Shown here: piece after piece, positions 16,608 through 25,650 of the stretch | Layout: every line of letters begins with the position of its first letter | Position numbering within the stretch: position 1 is the first letter of the stretch | DNA from: Ruminococcus sp. | Lineage (GTDB): Bacteria > Bacillota > Clostridia > Oscillospirales > Acutalibacteraceae | NCBI GenBank assembly: GCA_022768065.1 | Contig: JALELS010000005.1 | Location: 1-64,000 of the forward strand | DNA length: 64,000 nucleotides | Direction: 5' to 3' | Notes under the pieces: generated by a model | What the model saw: the letters and a program-made list of their open reading frames with translations, nothing else | What the model was told of the DNA's origin: nothing | The model's database searches: none | Position numbers and translations under genes: made by a program

Positions 16608-17489
16608 TTATCTGCTCACCTCTTTATCTTTATCTTTTTCAGTAATCAGTTTTTGTTGGTTTTCAAGACCGTCAAAAATAATATTTTCAAGAATGTCTTT
16701 ATACCGTTTTAAATCAAGCAAATTAAAAGCAAGTGCAGTTTCATTTGCGGTAAGCCGCAATGATTTAATCATAGGTTCGCGGTCAAACGCTCCGCTTTCA
16801 ATCTTATATTTCTCAATAAACGGATTATAATTATGACTCTTTAAATCTTTTGGTATATCATCGTATGCGTCGGTCAGATACACCCACCTGCCGAGGCAAT
16901 AACCGACTCGCTCGGATATGCGCCTTTTTTCCTCATTTCTGATGCCGTAAGTCATTATGGCAGCCAATGCTTTTGCGCTTGGATCTGCTGCAAGGTCGGT
17001 TGACAAAGACCTTGTATTTTCTATGTTAGACTGCTCTTTCATAGCTTTTTCAATGTCGTCACACAAATCGGGATAAATAGCTTTTGCTTTTTTGTATTTT
17101 CTTTTCATATACGGTAATACGAGTCGGCAAAAAGCTCTTTTGAAAAAGCCGCTGTCGTTAATACTGTCAATCAATTTAAAATACGATAAAATTACGGTAA
17201 CCGACGCAGCAAACTCAAATTCTTTGTCTTGCCCACATAAATAGCCGCATTTTTTAAGAGGGTTAAACGGGCACACCCCTTTTTCGTATTTGCAATCCGC
17301 AGCGTCTGAAATTGCCGCCCTGTACAAATAAAGAAAAGTTGCATCATAGCTTAAAAGACATCTTGCAACAATGCCGTAATGTTTCCCAAGGGCGCGGCAC
17401 ACCGAACAATATGCGGCTTTGTAGATTTCATAATCTTTAATCTTAAGTTCAGGCTTATAAATCTTTACGTAGCCGAACAAGCGAATCAC
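16608..17489 (-). CDS. DUF5685 family protein
   Basis: The 293-residue protein is mostly helical. It has an N-terminal cysteine motif YCSVCRALGKHYG (around 27-39) and a second cluster CKYEKGVCPFNPLKKC (around 66-81) with CGYLCG. A conserved-looking YLTDAYDDIPKDLKSHNYNPF lies late in the protein. These match the DUF5685 family, which has no known biochemical role; the D-DD pattern and helical fold are only loosely reminiscent of prenyl-synthase-like folds. The start is GTG at 17489, overlapping the metF stop as GTGA. It precedes the J-protein gene without a gap. Confidence 0.78.
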   Translation of the reverse strand: MIRLFGYVKIYKPELKIKDYEIYKAAYCSVCRALGKHYGIVARCLLSYDATFLYLYRAAISDAADCKYEKGVCPFNPLKKCGYLCGQDKEFEFAASVTVILSYFKLIDSINDSGFFKRAFCRLVLPYMKRKYKKAKAIYPDLCDDIEKAMKEQSNIENTRSLSTDLAADPSAKALAAIMTYGIRNEEKRRISERVGYCLGRWVYLTDAYDDIPKDLKSHNYNPFIEKYKIESGAFDREPMIKSLRLTANETALAFNLLDLKRYKDILENIIFDGLENQQKLITEKDKDKEVSR

Positions 17490-18358
17490 CTCACAGAAAG
17501 CACAGAGGACAAATTCTCCATTATCTTTCCGGCAACTTCCGGTTTGTTCATTGTGTATATGTGTATACCGCTTACGCCGTTAGATATCAAGTCTATTATT
17601 TGTTCCGTAGCATATGCTATGCCGGCTTGTTTTAAAGCCTCCGGGTCATCAATAAATCTGTCTATCATACGTCTGAATCGCGGTGGGAGCGATGTTTGAG
17701 AAAGAGCACATGAACGCTTAATCTGATTTGCATTTATTACCGGCATAACACCTGCTATAACCGGAATATCTATGCCCGCTTTCAAAGCTCTGTAAAGAAA
17801 GCTGTACATTACATTGTTATCGAAAAACATTTGTGTAACCAAAAAATCGACGCCGCTGTCAACTTTTATTTTTAAGTTTTCAATATCCTTTTGCAGACTT
17901 TCGGCTTCGGGGTGACATTCCGGGTAGCACGCAGCACCTATGCAAAAATCACCTTTTGATTTGATAGTTTCAATCAATTCGTAGGCATAATGATAATAAT
18001 CGGGATTATCGGGGTCATATCCGTCAGGGAGATCTCCGCGAAGAGCAAGTATATTATGAATACCTGCTGCACCGAGATCGTCTATAATTTTATCAAGTTC
18101 CTTTTTGGTAGAAGAAGCACACGTAAGGTGGGCAAGCGCAGGAATAGATAGGTCATTTTGTATATGAGCGGCTATTTTGGGAGTGTTGACCGATGTACCG
18201 CCGCCTGCACCGTATGTAACACTGATAAAGTCGGGATTATAAACGGCAAGCTTATCAACGGCGTCCTCTACCGGCTTATAAGGTGCATTATTTTTAGGCG
18301 GAAAAACTTCAAATGATGTAGACAATCCGTTATCTTTAAATGTTTCGGTTATTAACAA
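17486..18358 (-). CDS. metF: methylenetetrahydrofolate reductase
   Basis: Flavin-dependent enzyme that reduces 5,10-methylene-THF to 5-methyl-THF for methionine synthesis or one-carbon metabolism. FEVFPPK near the N-terminus carries the catalytic glutamate. TYGAGG, HLTCAS, LALRGDLPDG and DFLVTQMFFDN are the family's folate and FAD-binding strands in order. I place the start at the TTG 18358 (about 290 residues). GGAGTGACC precedes it, and the longer ATG reading adds a hydrophobic extension foreign to the family. The gene is followed by three uncharacterised genes with overlapping or adjoining ends. Confidence 0.93.
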   Translation of the reverse strand: MLITETFKDNGLSTSFEVFPPKNNAPYKPVEDAVDKLAVYNPDFISVTYGAGGGTSVNTPKIAAHIQNDLSIPALAHLTCASSTKKELDKIIDDLGAAGIHNILALRGDLPDGYDPDNPDYYHYAYELIETIKSKGDFCIGAACYPECHPEAESLQKDIENLKIKVDSGVDFLVTQMFFDNNVMYSFLYRALKAGIDIPVIAGVMPVINANQIKRSCALSQTSLPPRFRRMIDRFIDDPEALKQAGIAYATEQIIDLISNGVSGIHIYTMNKPEVAGKIMENLSSVLSVR

Positions 18359-18488
18359 AAGGGTCACTCCAAATTTTACTATTGTATTTAAAATAATAGC
18401 ATAGCAAAAAATATTAGACAAGTAAAAACATTGAATTATCAACGAAATTTACATTTTGTTAACAAAGTGATGGGTAAAAAAAGAAAAA

Positions 18489-18519
18489 ACTTCGGGTGAA
18501 AAAGGCAATCACCCGAAGT
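18489..18519 (-). terminator. terminator after the DUF4430 gene
   Basis: ACTTCGGGTGA and TCACCCGAAGT form a perfect 11-base-pair stem with a 9-base loop. On the minus strand it is followed by TTTTTTC. It lies 16 bases after the DUF4430 stop, closing the two-gene surface operon. Confidence 0.92.
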
Positions 18520-18535
18520 ATATTTGCGATAAAAA

Positions 18536-19243
18536 TTAAACATCATTACCGAGATTACAGGTGTAGATAAACTCTATTTTATCTCCGCTTGTAAGTTTAT
18601 AGCTTTTGCAGGAAACATTCGGTAATATGCCGTTAACCTTATACATCCAGCCGCTTTGCTGACCGCAATCAAATTCTGCAAGACCGCCGATGCTTCTTAC
18701 ATATCCGCCTGATGTAATCTGACAAGAAATACCGTTAGCCTTTAATGTGCTTTTTAACACTTTCATAACAGAATCTCCGTCGTTGAATTCGGCTGTAACA
18801 GATTTTAGTATTACGCCGTCGGACGGAATTGCGGCAGGCAAAGTAATATTATGGCTGCTCGCATAACTCACGGCATTTATGCAGGTTATTGATAATGTAT
18901 AAGTGTTAGCTGTATTATTTTCAATCGGTTCTGCATCATTGCCGACGTTATTGTTGTTATCGTTGTTGTCAGTCTTATTAACAGCGCCGTCATCATTTTT
19001 TATGTACTTCTGTTTGACCGAAATTTTTTCAACAGGGCGTAATTCACTCGCCTGTTCCGAATCGGTGCTGAAACTTTCATCTACGTTTTCGGTTGCGGGT
19101 TCTGTTTCATACAGCGATGTACTTTCCGAGCTGTCAACAACAGTATTTGGATCAATGTCTTCACGTTTACATGAAGACATTGAAAATACTAATATAAAGA
19201 CTAAAACAACATAGCAGAGCCTTTTGAGATTATTGCTCTTCAT
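18536..19243 (-). CDS. DUF4430 (transcobalamin C-terminal-like) lipoprotein
   Basis: Exported lipoprotein of about 235 residues. The N-terminal hydrophobic segment ends in the lipobox FSMSSC. A low-complexity Ser/Glu/Asn/Asp linker (about 25-105) spans the wall. The C-terminal DUF4430 domain shows GDSVMKVLKSTL, YVRSIGGLAEFDCG, SGWMYKVNG and LTSGDKIEFIYTC. This is the fold of the beta domain of transcobalamin/intrinsic factor, which binds cobalamin in animals; ligands of the bacterial domain are mostly unknown. I use the ATG at 19243, inside the last codons of the upstream toroid gene. A GTG at 19270 is possible but adds nine residues before the signal. Confidence 0.82.
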   Translation of the reverse strand: MKSNNLKRLCYVVLVFILVFSMSSCKREDIDPNTVVDSSESTSLYETEPATENVDESFSTDSEQASELRPVEKISVKQKYIKNDDGAVNKTDNNDNNNNVGNDAEPIENNTANTYTLSITCINAVSYASSHNITLPAAIPSDGVILKSVTAEFNDGDSVMKVLKSTLKANGISCQITSGGYVRSIGGLAEFDCGQQSGWMYKVNGILPNVSCKSYKLTSGDKIEFIYTCNLGNDV

Positions 19244-20402
19244 TTTTCTTTTTTGAAGCAATAACGACACCCGAAAGTACCGTTAAAGCGGCAGAAGACA
19301 TCAAAATTATGTTTGAACTGCCTGTTCTCGGAATGTCGACGGTCTTAACGGTTGTTGCCTCAGCCGTTTCGGTTTTTGTAACCGATGTGTTACCGGTCGT
19401 CTTATCGGTGCCGGGTCCCGGAGTCGAAGCGTGCTCAAAGGTGTAAATATTAACATCGCCGTTTTTAAATCTCTCGTAAGAATTAAGAGCCATAAGCATT
19501 TGGTAAGAGGAAAGCGTGTTCGGTTGGTTGCTGTAGTCAAGTGCCGCGCCTGTAGAAGAATCGACAAATTGAGCCAAAGCCGATACAGGATTGCCATCGG
19601 CTTTCGAATATTCGCTGCCCGTAGGGTCAATTCCAAGCATGCAAAGTGCAATTATTACCTGTGAGGTGCTCTCGCCGCTCTTAGAGTTCCACGCCACATA
19701 ACCGAACGAACCGTCATCAAACTGTTGGGTTTTGATATAAGCGAGGGCTTTGTCAACTGAGCTTTTAACTCTTTCATCGGTATTATAGTATTTAGCCAAA
19801 GCCTGAACGGTCATAGCGGTTGTATCAATGTCCGATGATATCCCGTAACCCATATCTACGGTGCAATAAGGGAATCCGCCGTCGCTTTGCTGACCGGCTA
19901 TTATTGTTTTAAGCATTGTGTCAAGCATCTCGGCGCTTATATTTTCTTCGGCAAAATTAAGAGCCGTAAGAGGATAAGTAATGCTGCTCATATAAACCTG
20001 TGAGGAATAATCGACTGACTTCAGTGCGGAAATGAGGTCTTTTCCTCCAATGCTTTTAGGATCCATTCCATGCGCTTTAACCGAGAGTGTAATTCTTGCC
20101 AAATCACTCGGCTTTAACGACGCATAATTTTCTTTAACTGCGTTATTTATGTATTCCGCATATTCCGGATATACATCTTTTTCACCGCATCTTGAAAGTA
20201 CAAAAACAGTCCAATCTGCGTCATTGTCAACAACGGAGGTATCCGAAAAATCAAATTGTGTATTTTCAGGATTTGAAAGATATTTTTTAAGCCCCGACGA
20301 AATACTCTTTGTGTCCGCAGCGAAAACAGTAACAGTCAATACCGAAACGGTAACAATTACAGATATTAACGCCGCAAAAAATTTACTTGCTTTTCTTTTC
20401 AT
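19230..20402 (-). CDS. sortase-anchored alpha/alpha-toroid (prenyltransferase-like repeat) protein
   Basis: The 390-residue secreted protein has a Sec signal peptide ending VFA-AD near residue 28. Repeats resembling squalene cyclase/prenyltransferase and transcobalamin alpha domains follow; key segments are DGGFPYC, SSDIDTTAMTVQALA and DGSFGYVAW. After a Thr/Glu-rich linker comes a C-terminal sorting signal, with IPRTG in place of LPXTG, a hydrophobic stretch and KKK. No catalytic DCTAE or DxDD cyclase motif is seen, so a binding rather than an enzymatic role is likelier. Its end overlaps the DUF4430 lipoprotein start by 14 bases, implying coupled expression. Confidence 0.82.
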   Translation of the reverse strand: MKRKASKFFAALISVIVTVSVLTVTVFAADTKSISSGLKKYLSNPENTQFDFSDTSVVDNDADWTVFVLSRCGEKDVYPEYAEYINNAVKENYASLKPSDLARITLSVKAHGMDPKSIGGKDLISALKSVDYSSQVYMSSITYPLTALNFAEENISAEMLDTMLKTIIAGQQSDGGFPYCTVDMGYGISSDIDTTAMTVQALAKYYNTDERVKSSVDKALAYIKTQQFDDGSFGYVAWNSKSGESTSQVIIALCMLGIDPTGSEYSKADGNPVSALAQFVDSSTGAALDYSNQPNTLSSYQMLMALNSYERFKNGDVNIYTFEHASTPGPGTDKTTGNTSVTKTETAEATTVKTVDIPRTGSSNIILMSSAALTVLSGVVIASKKKNEEQ

Positions 20403-20450
20403 AGACGAAACTCCTTTATAAATTTTTTTAAAATCTCACAGACAAATATT

Positions 20451-23252
20451 TTAATAATTATCTGTAAAAGTCTTTATAAACGAATCGCTGAGATTCTGTC
20501 TGTACGCTCCGCCGTTTCTGATTATTTCTTTGTGAATTGCCGAGCTTTCATTGACATCTTCGGCTTTTTCATCAGAATCTTCGCTTGTGAGCGCCTTCAT
20601 AACCGACAGGGCCGTCGGCAAAGTGCTGTTTACCGCGCAATTCAAATGCTTAACACCATCAGTATCGATGTAAGTTCCGCTGTCGGAAACGAAAGGAGCG
20701 CATACTATTGACAAATCGGCATCTGTATTTTTTAAAAAGTCAATAGAAATCAGAAAACGCGCTTTAGCATTACTAAATGTACTTTTGACAAGAATACATA
20801 CATCTTTTGGGGGCATCTCATCAACCGTTTTTACCCCGTATTTTTCAAAAGCCCCAAACGCAGCTGCAGACGGATTAAGTTCTGCAAAAACATGGTCGGT
20901 AATATTAAATGCCGCTCTGACTTCTTCCGATGTGACCGACGGACCGAGAACAATTGCAATATTACTTCTGTAGGCCTCTGAAACGATCTTTTCGACCGCT
21001 TGTGACATTTCACTTTGGTCGGTTAACGTCTGGGCTTTTAAGTCATTAAGGGCAAATACAGAGAACTTACCCGCTTTGCACAACAGACCGTTCTCCCCTG
21101 ACGGTTTAACTCGAATCACAGTATTTCCGATTTTGTGAATTTCCGTTTTGCAAAGTGCGGAGCAAAGATTACACACGGAATTTACGATTTCTTCCTTAAC
21201 GGTAAGATTCTTAACACACGGCTGTTTTTCGAGAATTGCACCAGTCGGGCAAACAGTTGCACACTGACCGCAAAAAGAACAGTCTGTCTCTTCGAGCGGC
21301 AGCCCGAATTCGGGAGAAACAACAGTATCAAATCCGCGGCCGATAAGTCCTAATGCCGTATTGCCCATTGCTTCGTCACAGACTCTTACGCAAAGTCCGC
21401 AAAGAATGCACTTATCAACATTTCTTATTATAAGCGAAGATTTGTTTTCATTGTTTCTGTTATGCCTGGTGCCGGTAAATTTTTCCGGCTTAACATCATA
21501 TGCGTTTGCATACTTTATAAGCTTACAATCGAAGAAATCACGACAACCGCATTCGAGGCAACGCATTGCTTCGTTTTTCGCCTGTTCCTCGGTAAAGTCT
21601 TTTGAGACTTCGTTAAAGTTATTTTTTCTCTCATACGGAGGTAAAACCTCTGCAGTTCGGCGTTTTGCTTTTTCAAATCCGGCAAAATATTCCGTCGGCA
21701 ATTCCCTTTCGACTCGGAAAGGCTTTTTGTATTTTACATTTTCGCCGTATAAAAATCTGTCAATGACTACGGCTGCTTTTTGTGCTTCTCCGATAGCAGA
21801 AATTGCAATATCGGCGCCTTTATTTGTAATGTCCCCTACTGCAAAAACCCCATCCAGCGACGTTCTGAACGTTTCCTCATCGGCAGATATAGTATTGCGC
21901 TTTGTTGTGTCCAAGCCGTCAAAACCTGTTAAATCCGGATGTTGACCAATAGCCATAACGGCAGAATCAAGATATAGCATTTCCGTGTCGCCGACAATCG
22001 GTTCAGGTCTGCATCTTCCGCCCGAATCCGGCTCGCCGAGTCTCATCTTTTGCAGATTTACAGCTTTAAGCTTTCCGTTTTCACCTATAAATTCAATGGG
22101 ATTATTGAGAAATTTAAACTCAACGCCCTCTTCGGTAGCTTCCTTTATTTCAAGCTCTTCGGCAGGCATTTCATTTCTTGTGCGGCGATAAATCACATAA
22201 ACCTTTTCAGCCCCGAGACGAACTGCGGTGCGGCACGCATCCATTGCGGTGTTTCCGCCGCCTATAACGGCAACGGTCTTTCCGATTTCCGGAGCATTTC
22301 CGAGCGATACGGCACGCAAAAAATCAATGCCGCCAAAAACACCGTTCAATTCTTCGCCGGGGATTCTCATTGAACTGCTTTTCCAAGCACCGGCAGCTAT
22401 CACTACGGCATCAAAATCGCATCTTAATTCTTCAAGTTTTATGTCGCAGCCGAGCCTAACATTATTTTTCAATTCAACTCCGAGAGCTTCTATCTGTTTA
22501 ATTTCTCTGTCAAGAAGCTTTTTCGGAAGTCTGTACTCAGGTATACCGTATCGAAGCATTCCGCCCATTTTCGGCATCATGTCAAACACACTGACGCTGT
22601 GCCCCAATCTCCTGAGAAAATAGGCGGCTGTCAGTCCTCCCGGGCCGCCGCCGACAACCGCAACACGTTTGCCTGTGTCGGGCTCCGTATCAGGCACAAA
22701 GGAGTCGTCGCTTGCCATATCCATATCCGAAGCAAATGCTTTAAGTCCAGCTATGGAAATCGGTTCGTCGACAAACCGCCTGCGACAGCTTTTTTCGCAC
22801 GGATGCGGACAGATTCTGCCTATGGATGACGGCAAAGGAATTTTATCTTTAATTAGTTTAACAGCTTCTTTATATTCACCGTTTGCAATAAGCCCTACAT
22901 ACCCTTGACAGTCCGTATTAGCAGGACAAGCGAGCGTACACGGTGCTTTACAGTCACCGTCGTGATCAGATAAAAGAAGCTCTAAAGCCGTTTTGCGGGC
23001 ACGCAGGATTCGCTCACTTTCAGTATGTATAACCATACCATCATTAAGCTTTGTTGAGCAAGCGCGTAAAAGCTTCGGTATTCCCTCAGCCTCAACAACG
23101 CAAAGTCCGCAGGCGCCGTATAGCTCAACTCTTCCGTCAAAACAGAGATTCGGTATTTCTATACCGTTGTCGGCGGCAGCCCGTAATACGGTAGTTCCTT
23201 CGGGTACATTTATTTTTTTACCGTCAATAATAACACTGATTTCTTTCATCAT
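20451..23252 (-). CDS. NuoG/GltD hybrid FAD- and Fe-S-dependent oxidoreductase subunit
   Basis: The 933 residues contain these parts in order: an N-terminal [2Fe-2S] domain with C37, C48, C51 and C65; a GltD-type Fe-S segment (about 98-160); FAD-binding AVVGGGPGGLTAAYF (about 197-211); NAD(P)-binding AVIGGGNTAMDAC (about 328-340); two [4Fe-4S] clusters, CILCGLCVRVC and CSFCGQCATVC (about 615-670); a molybdopterin-oxidoreductase-type Cys cluster around 693-724; and a short remnant of that domain to the end. Molybdenum-binding parts are missing. It is the third gene of a NuoE-NuoF-like operon, overlapping NuoF by a few bases. Electron transfer between NAD(P)H, flavin and ferredoxin is likely; the exact reaction is unknown. 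A second ATG at 23249 is an equally good start. Confidence 0.85.
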   Translation of the reverse strand: MMKEISVIIDGKKINVPEGTTVLRAAADNGIEIPNLCFDGRVELYGACGLCVVEAEGIPKLLRACSTKLNDGMVIHTESERILRARKTALELLLSDHDGDCKAPCTLACPANTDCQGYVGLIANGEYKEAVKLIKDKIPLPSSIGRICPHPCEKSCRRRFVDEPISIAGLKAFASDMDMASDDSFVPDTEPDTGKRVAVVGGGPGGLTAAYFLRRLGHSVSVFDMMPKMGGMLRYGIPEYRLPKKLLDREIKQIEALGVELKNNVRLGCDIKLEELRCDFDAVVIAAGAWKSSSMRIPGEELNGVFGGIDFLRAVSLGNAPEIGKTVAVIGGGNTAMDACRTAVRLGAEKVYVIYRRTRNEMPAEELEIKEATEEGVEFKFLNNPIEFIGENGKLKAVNLQKMRLGEPDSGGRCRPEPIVGDTEMLYLDSAVMAIGQHPDLTGFDGLDTTKRNTISADEETFRTSLDGVFAVGDITNKGADIAISAIGEAQKAAVVIDRFLYGENVKYKKPFRVERELPTEYFAGFEKAKRRTAEVLPPYERKNNFNEVSKDFTEEQAKNEAMRCLECGCRDFFDCKLIKYANAYDVKPEKFTGTRHNRNNENKSSLIIRNVDKCILCGLCVRVCDEAMGNTALGLIGRGFDTVVSPEFGLPLEETDCSFCGQCATVCPTGAILEKQPCVKNLTVKEEIVNSVCNLCSALCKTEIHKIGNTVIRVKPSGENGLLCKAGKFSVFALNDLKAQTLTDQSEMSQAVEKIVSEAYRSNIAIVLGPSVTSEEVRAAFNITDHVFAELNPSAAAFGAFEKYGVKTVDEMPPKDVCILVKSTFSNAKARFLISIDFLKNTDADLSIVCAPFVSDSGTYIDTDGVKHLNCAVNSTLPTALSVMKALTSEDSDEKAEDVNESSAIHKEIIRNGGAYRQNLSDSFIKTFTDNY

Positions 23253-24991
23253 ATCACCTCTATCGCACCGAAACGACAGTTTTCTTTACATTTACCGCAC
23301 TTAATGCATTTAAGCGCATCTATTTCGTGCGGATTTTTCACAGTACCGCTGATTGCCGATACAGGGCAATTTCTTGCACAAAGTGTACAACCGACACATT
23401 TATTTTTATCGATTTTATAGGTAATCAATGCTGTGCACTCACCCGCAGGGCATTTTTTATCATTGATATGCGCTTCATACTCATTTCTGAAATATTTGAG
23501 CGTTGTGAGCACAGGGTTCGGCGCCGTTTGACCGAGACCGCAAAGCGCTCCGTCCTTAACGGCATAGCAAAGCTCTTCAAGTAAATCTATATCATCCTCA
23601 TGCCCTTTGCCGTCAACTATTCGAGTAAGAATTTCAAGCATACGCTTTGTTCCGAGACGGCAATGAACACATTTGCCGCAGGACTCTTTAGCAGTAAAAT
23701 CGAGAAAGAATTTAGCCATACCGACCATACAGGTACTCTCGTCCATAACAACCATTCCGCCGGATCCCATTATAGCCCCGGTAGCGCTGAGAGCTTTATA
23801 ATCAATAACGGTATCAAGTAAGCTTTCGGGAATACAGCCGCCCGACGGACCGCCCATCTGAACGGCTTTGAATTTTTTATCAGATTTAATACCTCCGCCG
23901 ATATCAAAGATGACATCACGCAAAGTTTTTCCCATCGGAATCTCAACAAGGCCGCCCTTTTTAATTTTTCCGGTAAGCGCAAACACCTTTGTGCCCTTAC
24001 TGTCGGCAGTACCCATAGAAGCGAACGCCTTGCCGCCGTTTAGTATTATCCACGAAACATTCGCAAATGTTTCGACATTATTTATGTTTGACGGCTTATG
24101 CCAATAGCCTGCCTGTGCCGGAAACGGAGGCTTGAGGCGCGGCATACCGCGTGATCCTTCGAGAGACTCAATAAGTGCGGTTTCTTCTCCGCAGACAAAA
24201 GCTCCGGCTCCTGCCTTGATACGCATTTTACACGAAAAATCGCTGCCGAAAATATTATCGCCGAGGTAACCCTTTTCGGTTGCTTGTTCTATAGCTTTTT
24301 CGAGTCGTTTTATGGCAAGAGGATATTCTGCCCTGACATAAACAATTGCCTCTTTCGCGCCTATGGCATATGCGCCTATGAGCATACCCTCTATCAAGTT
24401 ATGCGGATCGCCCTCGATAACAGCCCTGTCCATAAAAGCACCAGGATCACCCTCATCCGCATTGCAAATTAAATACTTTTCGGAGCCGTCGGAAGAGCGG
24501 GCGGCATTCCATTTAAACCATGTCGGGAAACCGGCACCGCCGCGACCGGCAAGACCCGAAATTTTAATTTCCTCAATAACCTGCTCGGGTGTCATTTCGG
24601 AAATGACTTTTCTTATAGCTTTATATCCGTCTGTATTTTCATAGTCGCTGATCTTTTCCGGATTTATAATGCCGCAATGTCTCAAAGCGATTCGAGTCTG
24701 CTTTTTTAAAAAGAGCTCGTCGTCCTCGGATATTTTAAGGTCCTCTACAATTGACAAATCATCGGAGTTAACTGCCTTTGCTATTCTTTCGCAGTCGTTT
24801 TCCGAAACCTTTACAAGCCGCGTAAGAGTGCCGTTATCGTAAATGTCAACAATCGGTTCCAAAAAGCACATACCTATGCATCCTGTTATGGTAAGTTCGT
24901 TACTCTTATCCAAAGCAGATGCAAGCTTGTCATAGACCTTAGCTGCTCCTGCGGCTATTCCGCAACTGCCTTCTCCAACTACAATTTTCAT
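23249..24991 (-). CDS. nuoF: NuoF/HydB-like NADH-binding flavoprotein subunit
   Basis: NADH-oxidising, FMN-binding subunit. From the ATG at 24991 it is 580 residues. An N-terminal thioredoxin-like [2Fe-2S] domain (about 1-90) is followed by the NAD/FMN region LAGRGGAGFPTWFKW and GAGAFVCGEETALIESLEG, then the N3-type cluster SCGKCVHCRLGTKRML. The C-terminus adds a two-cluster ferredoxin, CVGCTLCARNCP and CIKCGKCKENC, as in HydB of bifurcating hydrogenases and NAD-linked formate dehydrogenases. AAGGAG at good spacing supports this start, which overlaps the NuoE stop as ATGA. It is the centre of a three-gene complex with no hydrogenase or formate dehydrogenase catalytic subunit nearby. Confidence 0.93.
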   Translation of the reverse strand: MKIVVGEGSCGIAAGAAKVYDKLASALDKSNELTITGCIGMCFLEPIVDIYDNGTLTRLVKVSENDCERIAKAVNSDDLSIVEDLKISEDDELFLKKQTRIALRHCGIINPEKISDYENTDGYKAIRKVISEMTPEQVIEEIKISGLAGRGGAGFPTWFKWNAARSSDGSEKYLICNADEGDPGAFMDRAVIEGDPHNLIEGMLIGAYAIGAKEAIVYVRAEYPLAIKRLEKAIEQATEKGYLGDNIFGSDFSCKMRIKAGAGAFVCGEETALIESLEGSRGMPRLKPPFPAQAGYWHKPSNINNVETFANVSWIILNGGKAFASMGTADSKGTKVFALTGKIKKGGLVEIPMGKTLRDVIFDIGGGIKSDKKFKAVQMGGPSGGCIPESLLDTVIDYKALSATGAIMGSGGMVVMDESTCMVGMAKFFLDFTAKESCGKCVHCRLGTKRMLEILTRIVDGKGHEDDIDLLEELCYAVKDGALCGLGQTAPNPVLTTLKYFRNEYEAHINDKKCPAGECTALITYKIDKNKCVGCTLCARNCPVSAISGTVKNPHEIDALKCIKCGKCKENCRFGAIEVI

Positions 24992-25488
24992 AAGGCGCAC
25001 TCCTTATCTCTTAAATCGTTGATTATTTTTTTAGTCTTGTCCGGGGTAAGCGAACCGTATGTTTCACCGTTAATCATCATAACCGGAGAAAGACTGCAGC
25101 AGCCGAGACATGCAACATTTTTAAGCGAAAACAGACCGTCGTCGGTTGTTTCACCGTCGTGTATTCCGAGAGTTTCCATAATAGTTTTTTCAATCAGATC
25201 GGAATTGTTTACATGACACGCGGTACCCTTGCACAACATAATAAGGTATTTGCCGACGGGCTTTAATCTGAACTGAGTATAAAAAGTTGCAACACCCATT
25301 ATCTTAGAGGATTTTATTCCCGTTTTATCTGAAATGTATTTTATTACGTCGGTCGGCAGATAGCCGTAAATATCCTGTGCTTTTTGCAATATTGTAATAA
25401 GGCTGCCGGGAACAGCTGAATATTCATCCAGCACGCCGTCAATCAGCGAAAGATCGATTTTATTCTTTTCGCAATTACAGGGACCCAT
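24988..25488 (-). CDS. nuoE: NuoE/HydC-like [2Fe-2S] subunit
   Basis: Thioredoxin-like [2Fe-2S] partner of NuoF, about 166 residues from the ATG at 25488. That ATG follows GGAGG by 8 bases; an in-frame TTG at 25503 overlaps the ribosome site and is rejected. The N-terminal helical part contains LQKAQDIYGYLP and GVATFYTQFRLKP. The cluster cysteines lie in CKGTACH and, about 40 residues later, CLGCCSLSP. It is the first gene of the operon, with its stop overlapping nuoF. It is expected to pass electrons between the NuoF flavin and the large hybrid subunit. Confidence 0.93.
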   Translation of the reverse strand: MGPCNCEKNKIDLSLIDGVLDEYSAVPGSLITILQKAQDIYGYLPTDVIKYISDKTGIKSSKIMGVATFYTQFRLKPVGKYLIMLCKGTACHVNNSDLIEKTIMETLGIHDGETTDDGLFSLKNVACLGCCSLSPVMMINGETYGSLTPDKTKKIINDLRDKECAL

Positions 25489-25650
25489 TTTTTCTTCCTC
25501 CAAAGTTAGTTAAACTTAGAAATATAATAATATACATTCACAAAAAATGCAATTTGAAAATATTGCAACTTTAACCGAAAAAACTGTTAACTATCAACAC
25601 AAAGGCAAAAAAGATGTAAAATATAAACAGATATTTCAGAGGTGTATTTT

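Noticed and set aside
18359-18442. ATG at 18442 as metF start
   Set aside because: The extension is hydrophobic and foreign to MetF. GGAG precedes a TTG that gives the expected N-terminus.
18950-18985. Short repeats (Asn/Asp-rich) in the DUF4430 gene as a CRISPR or satellite
   Set aside because: They are low-complexity codons of a flexible linker in frame, not spaced DNA repeats.
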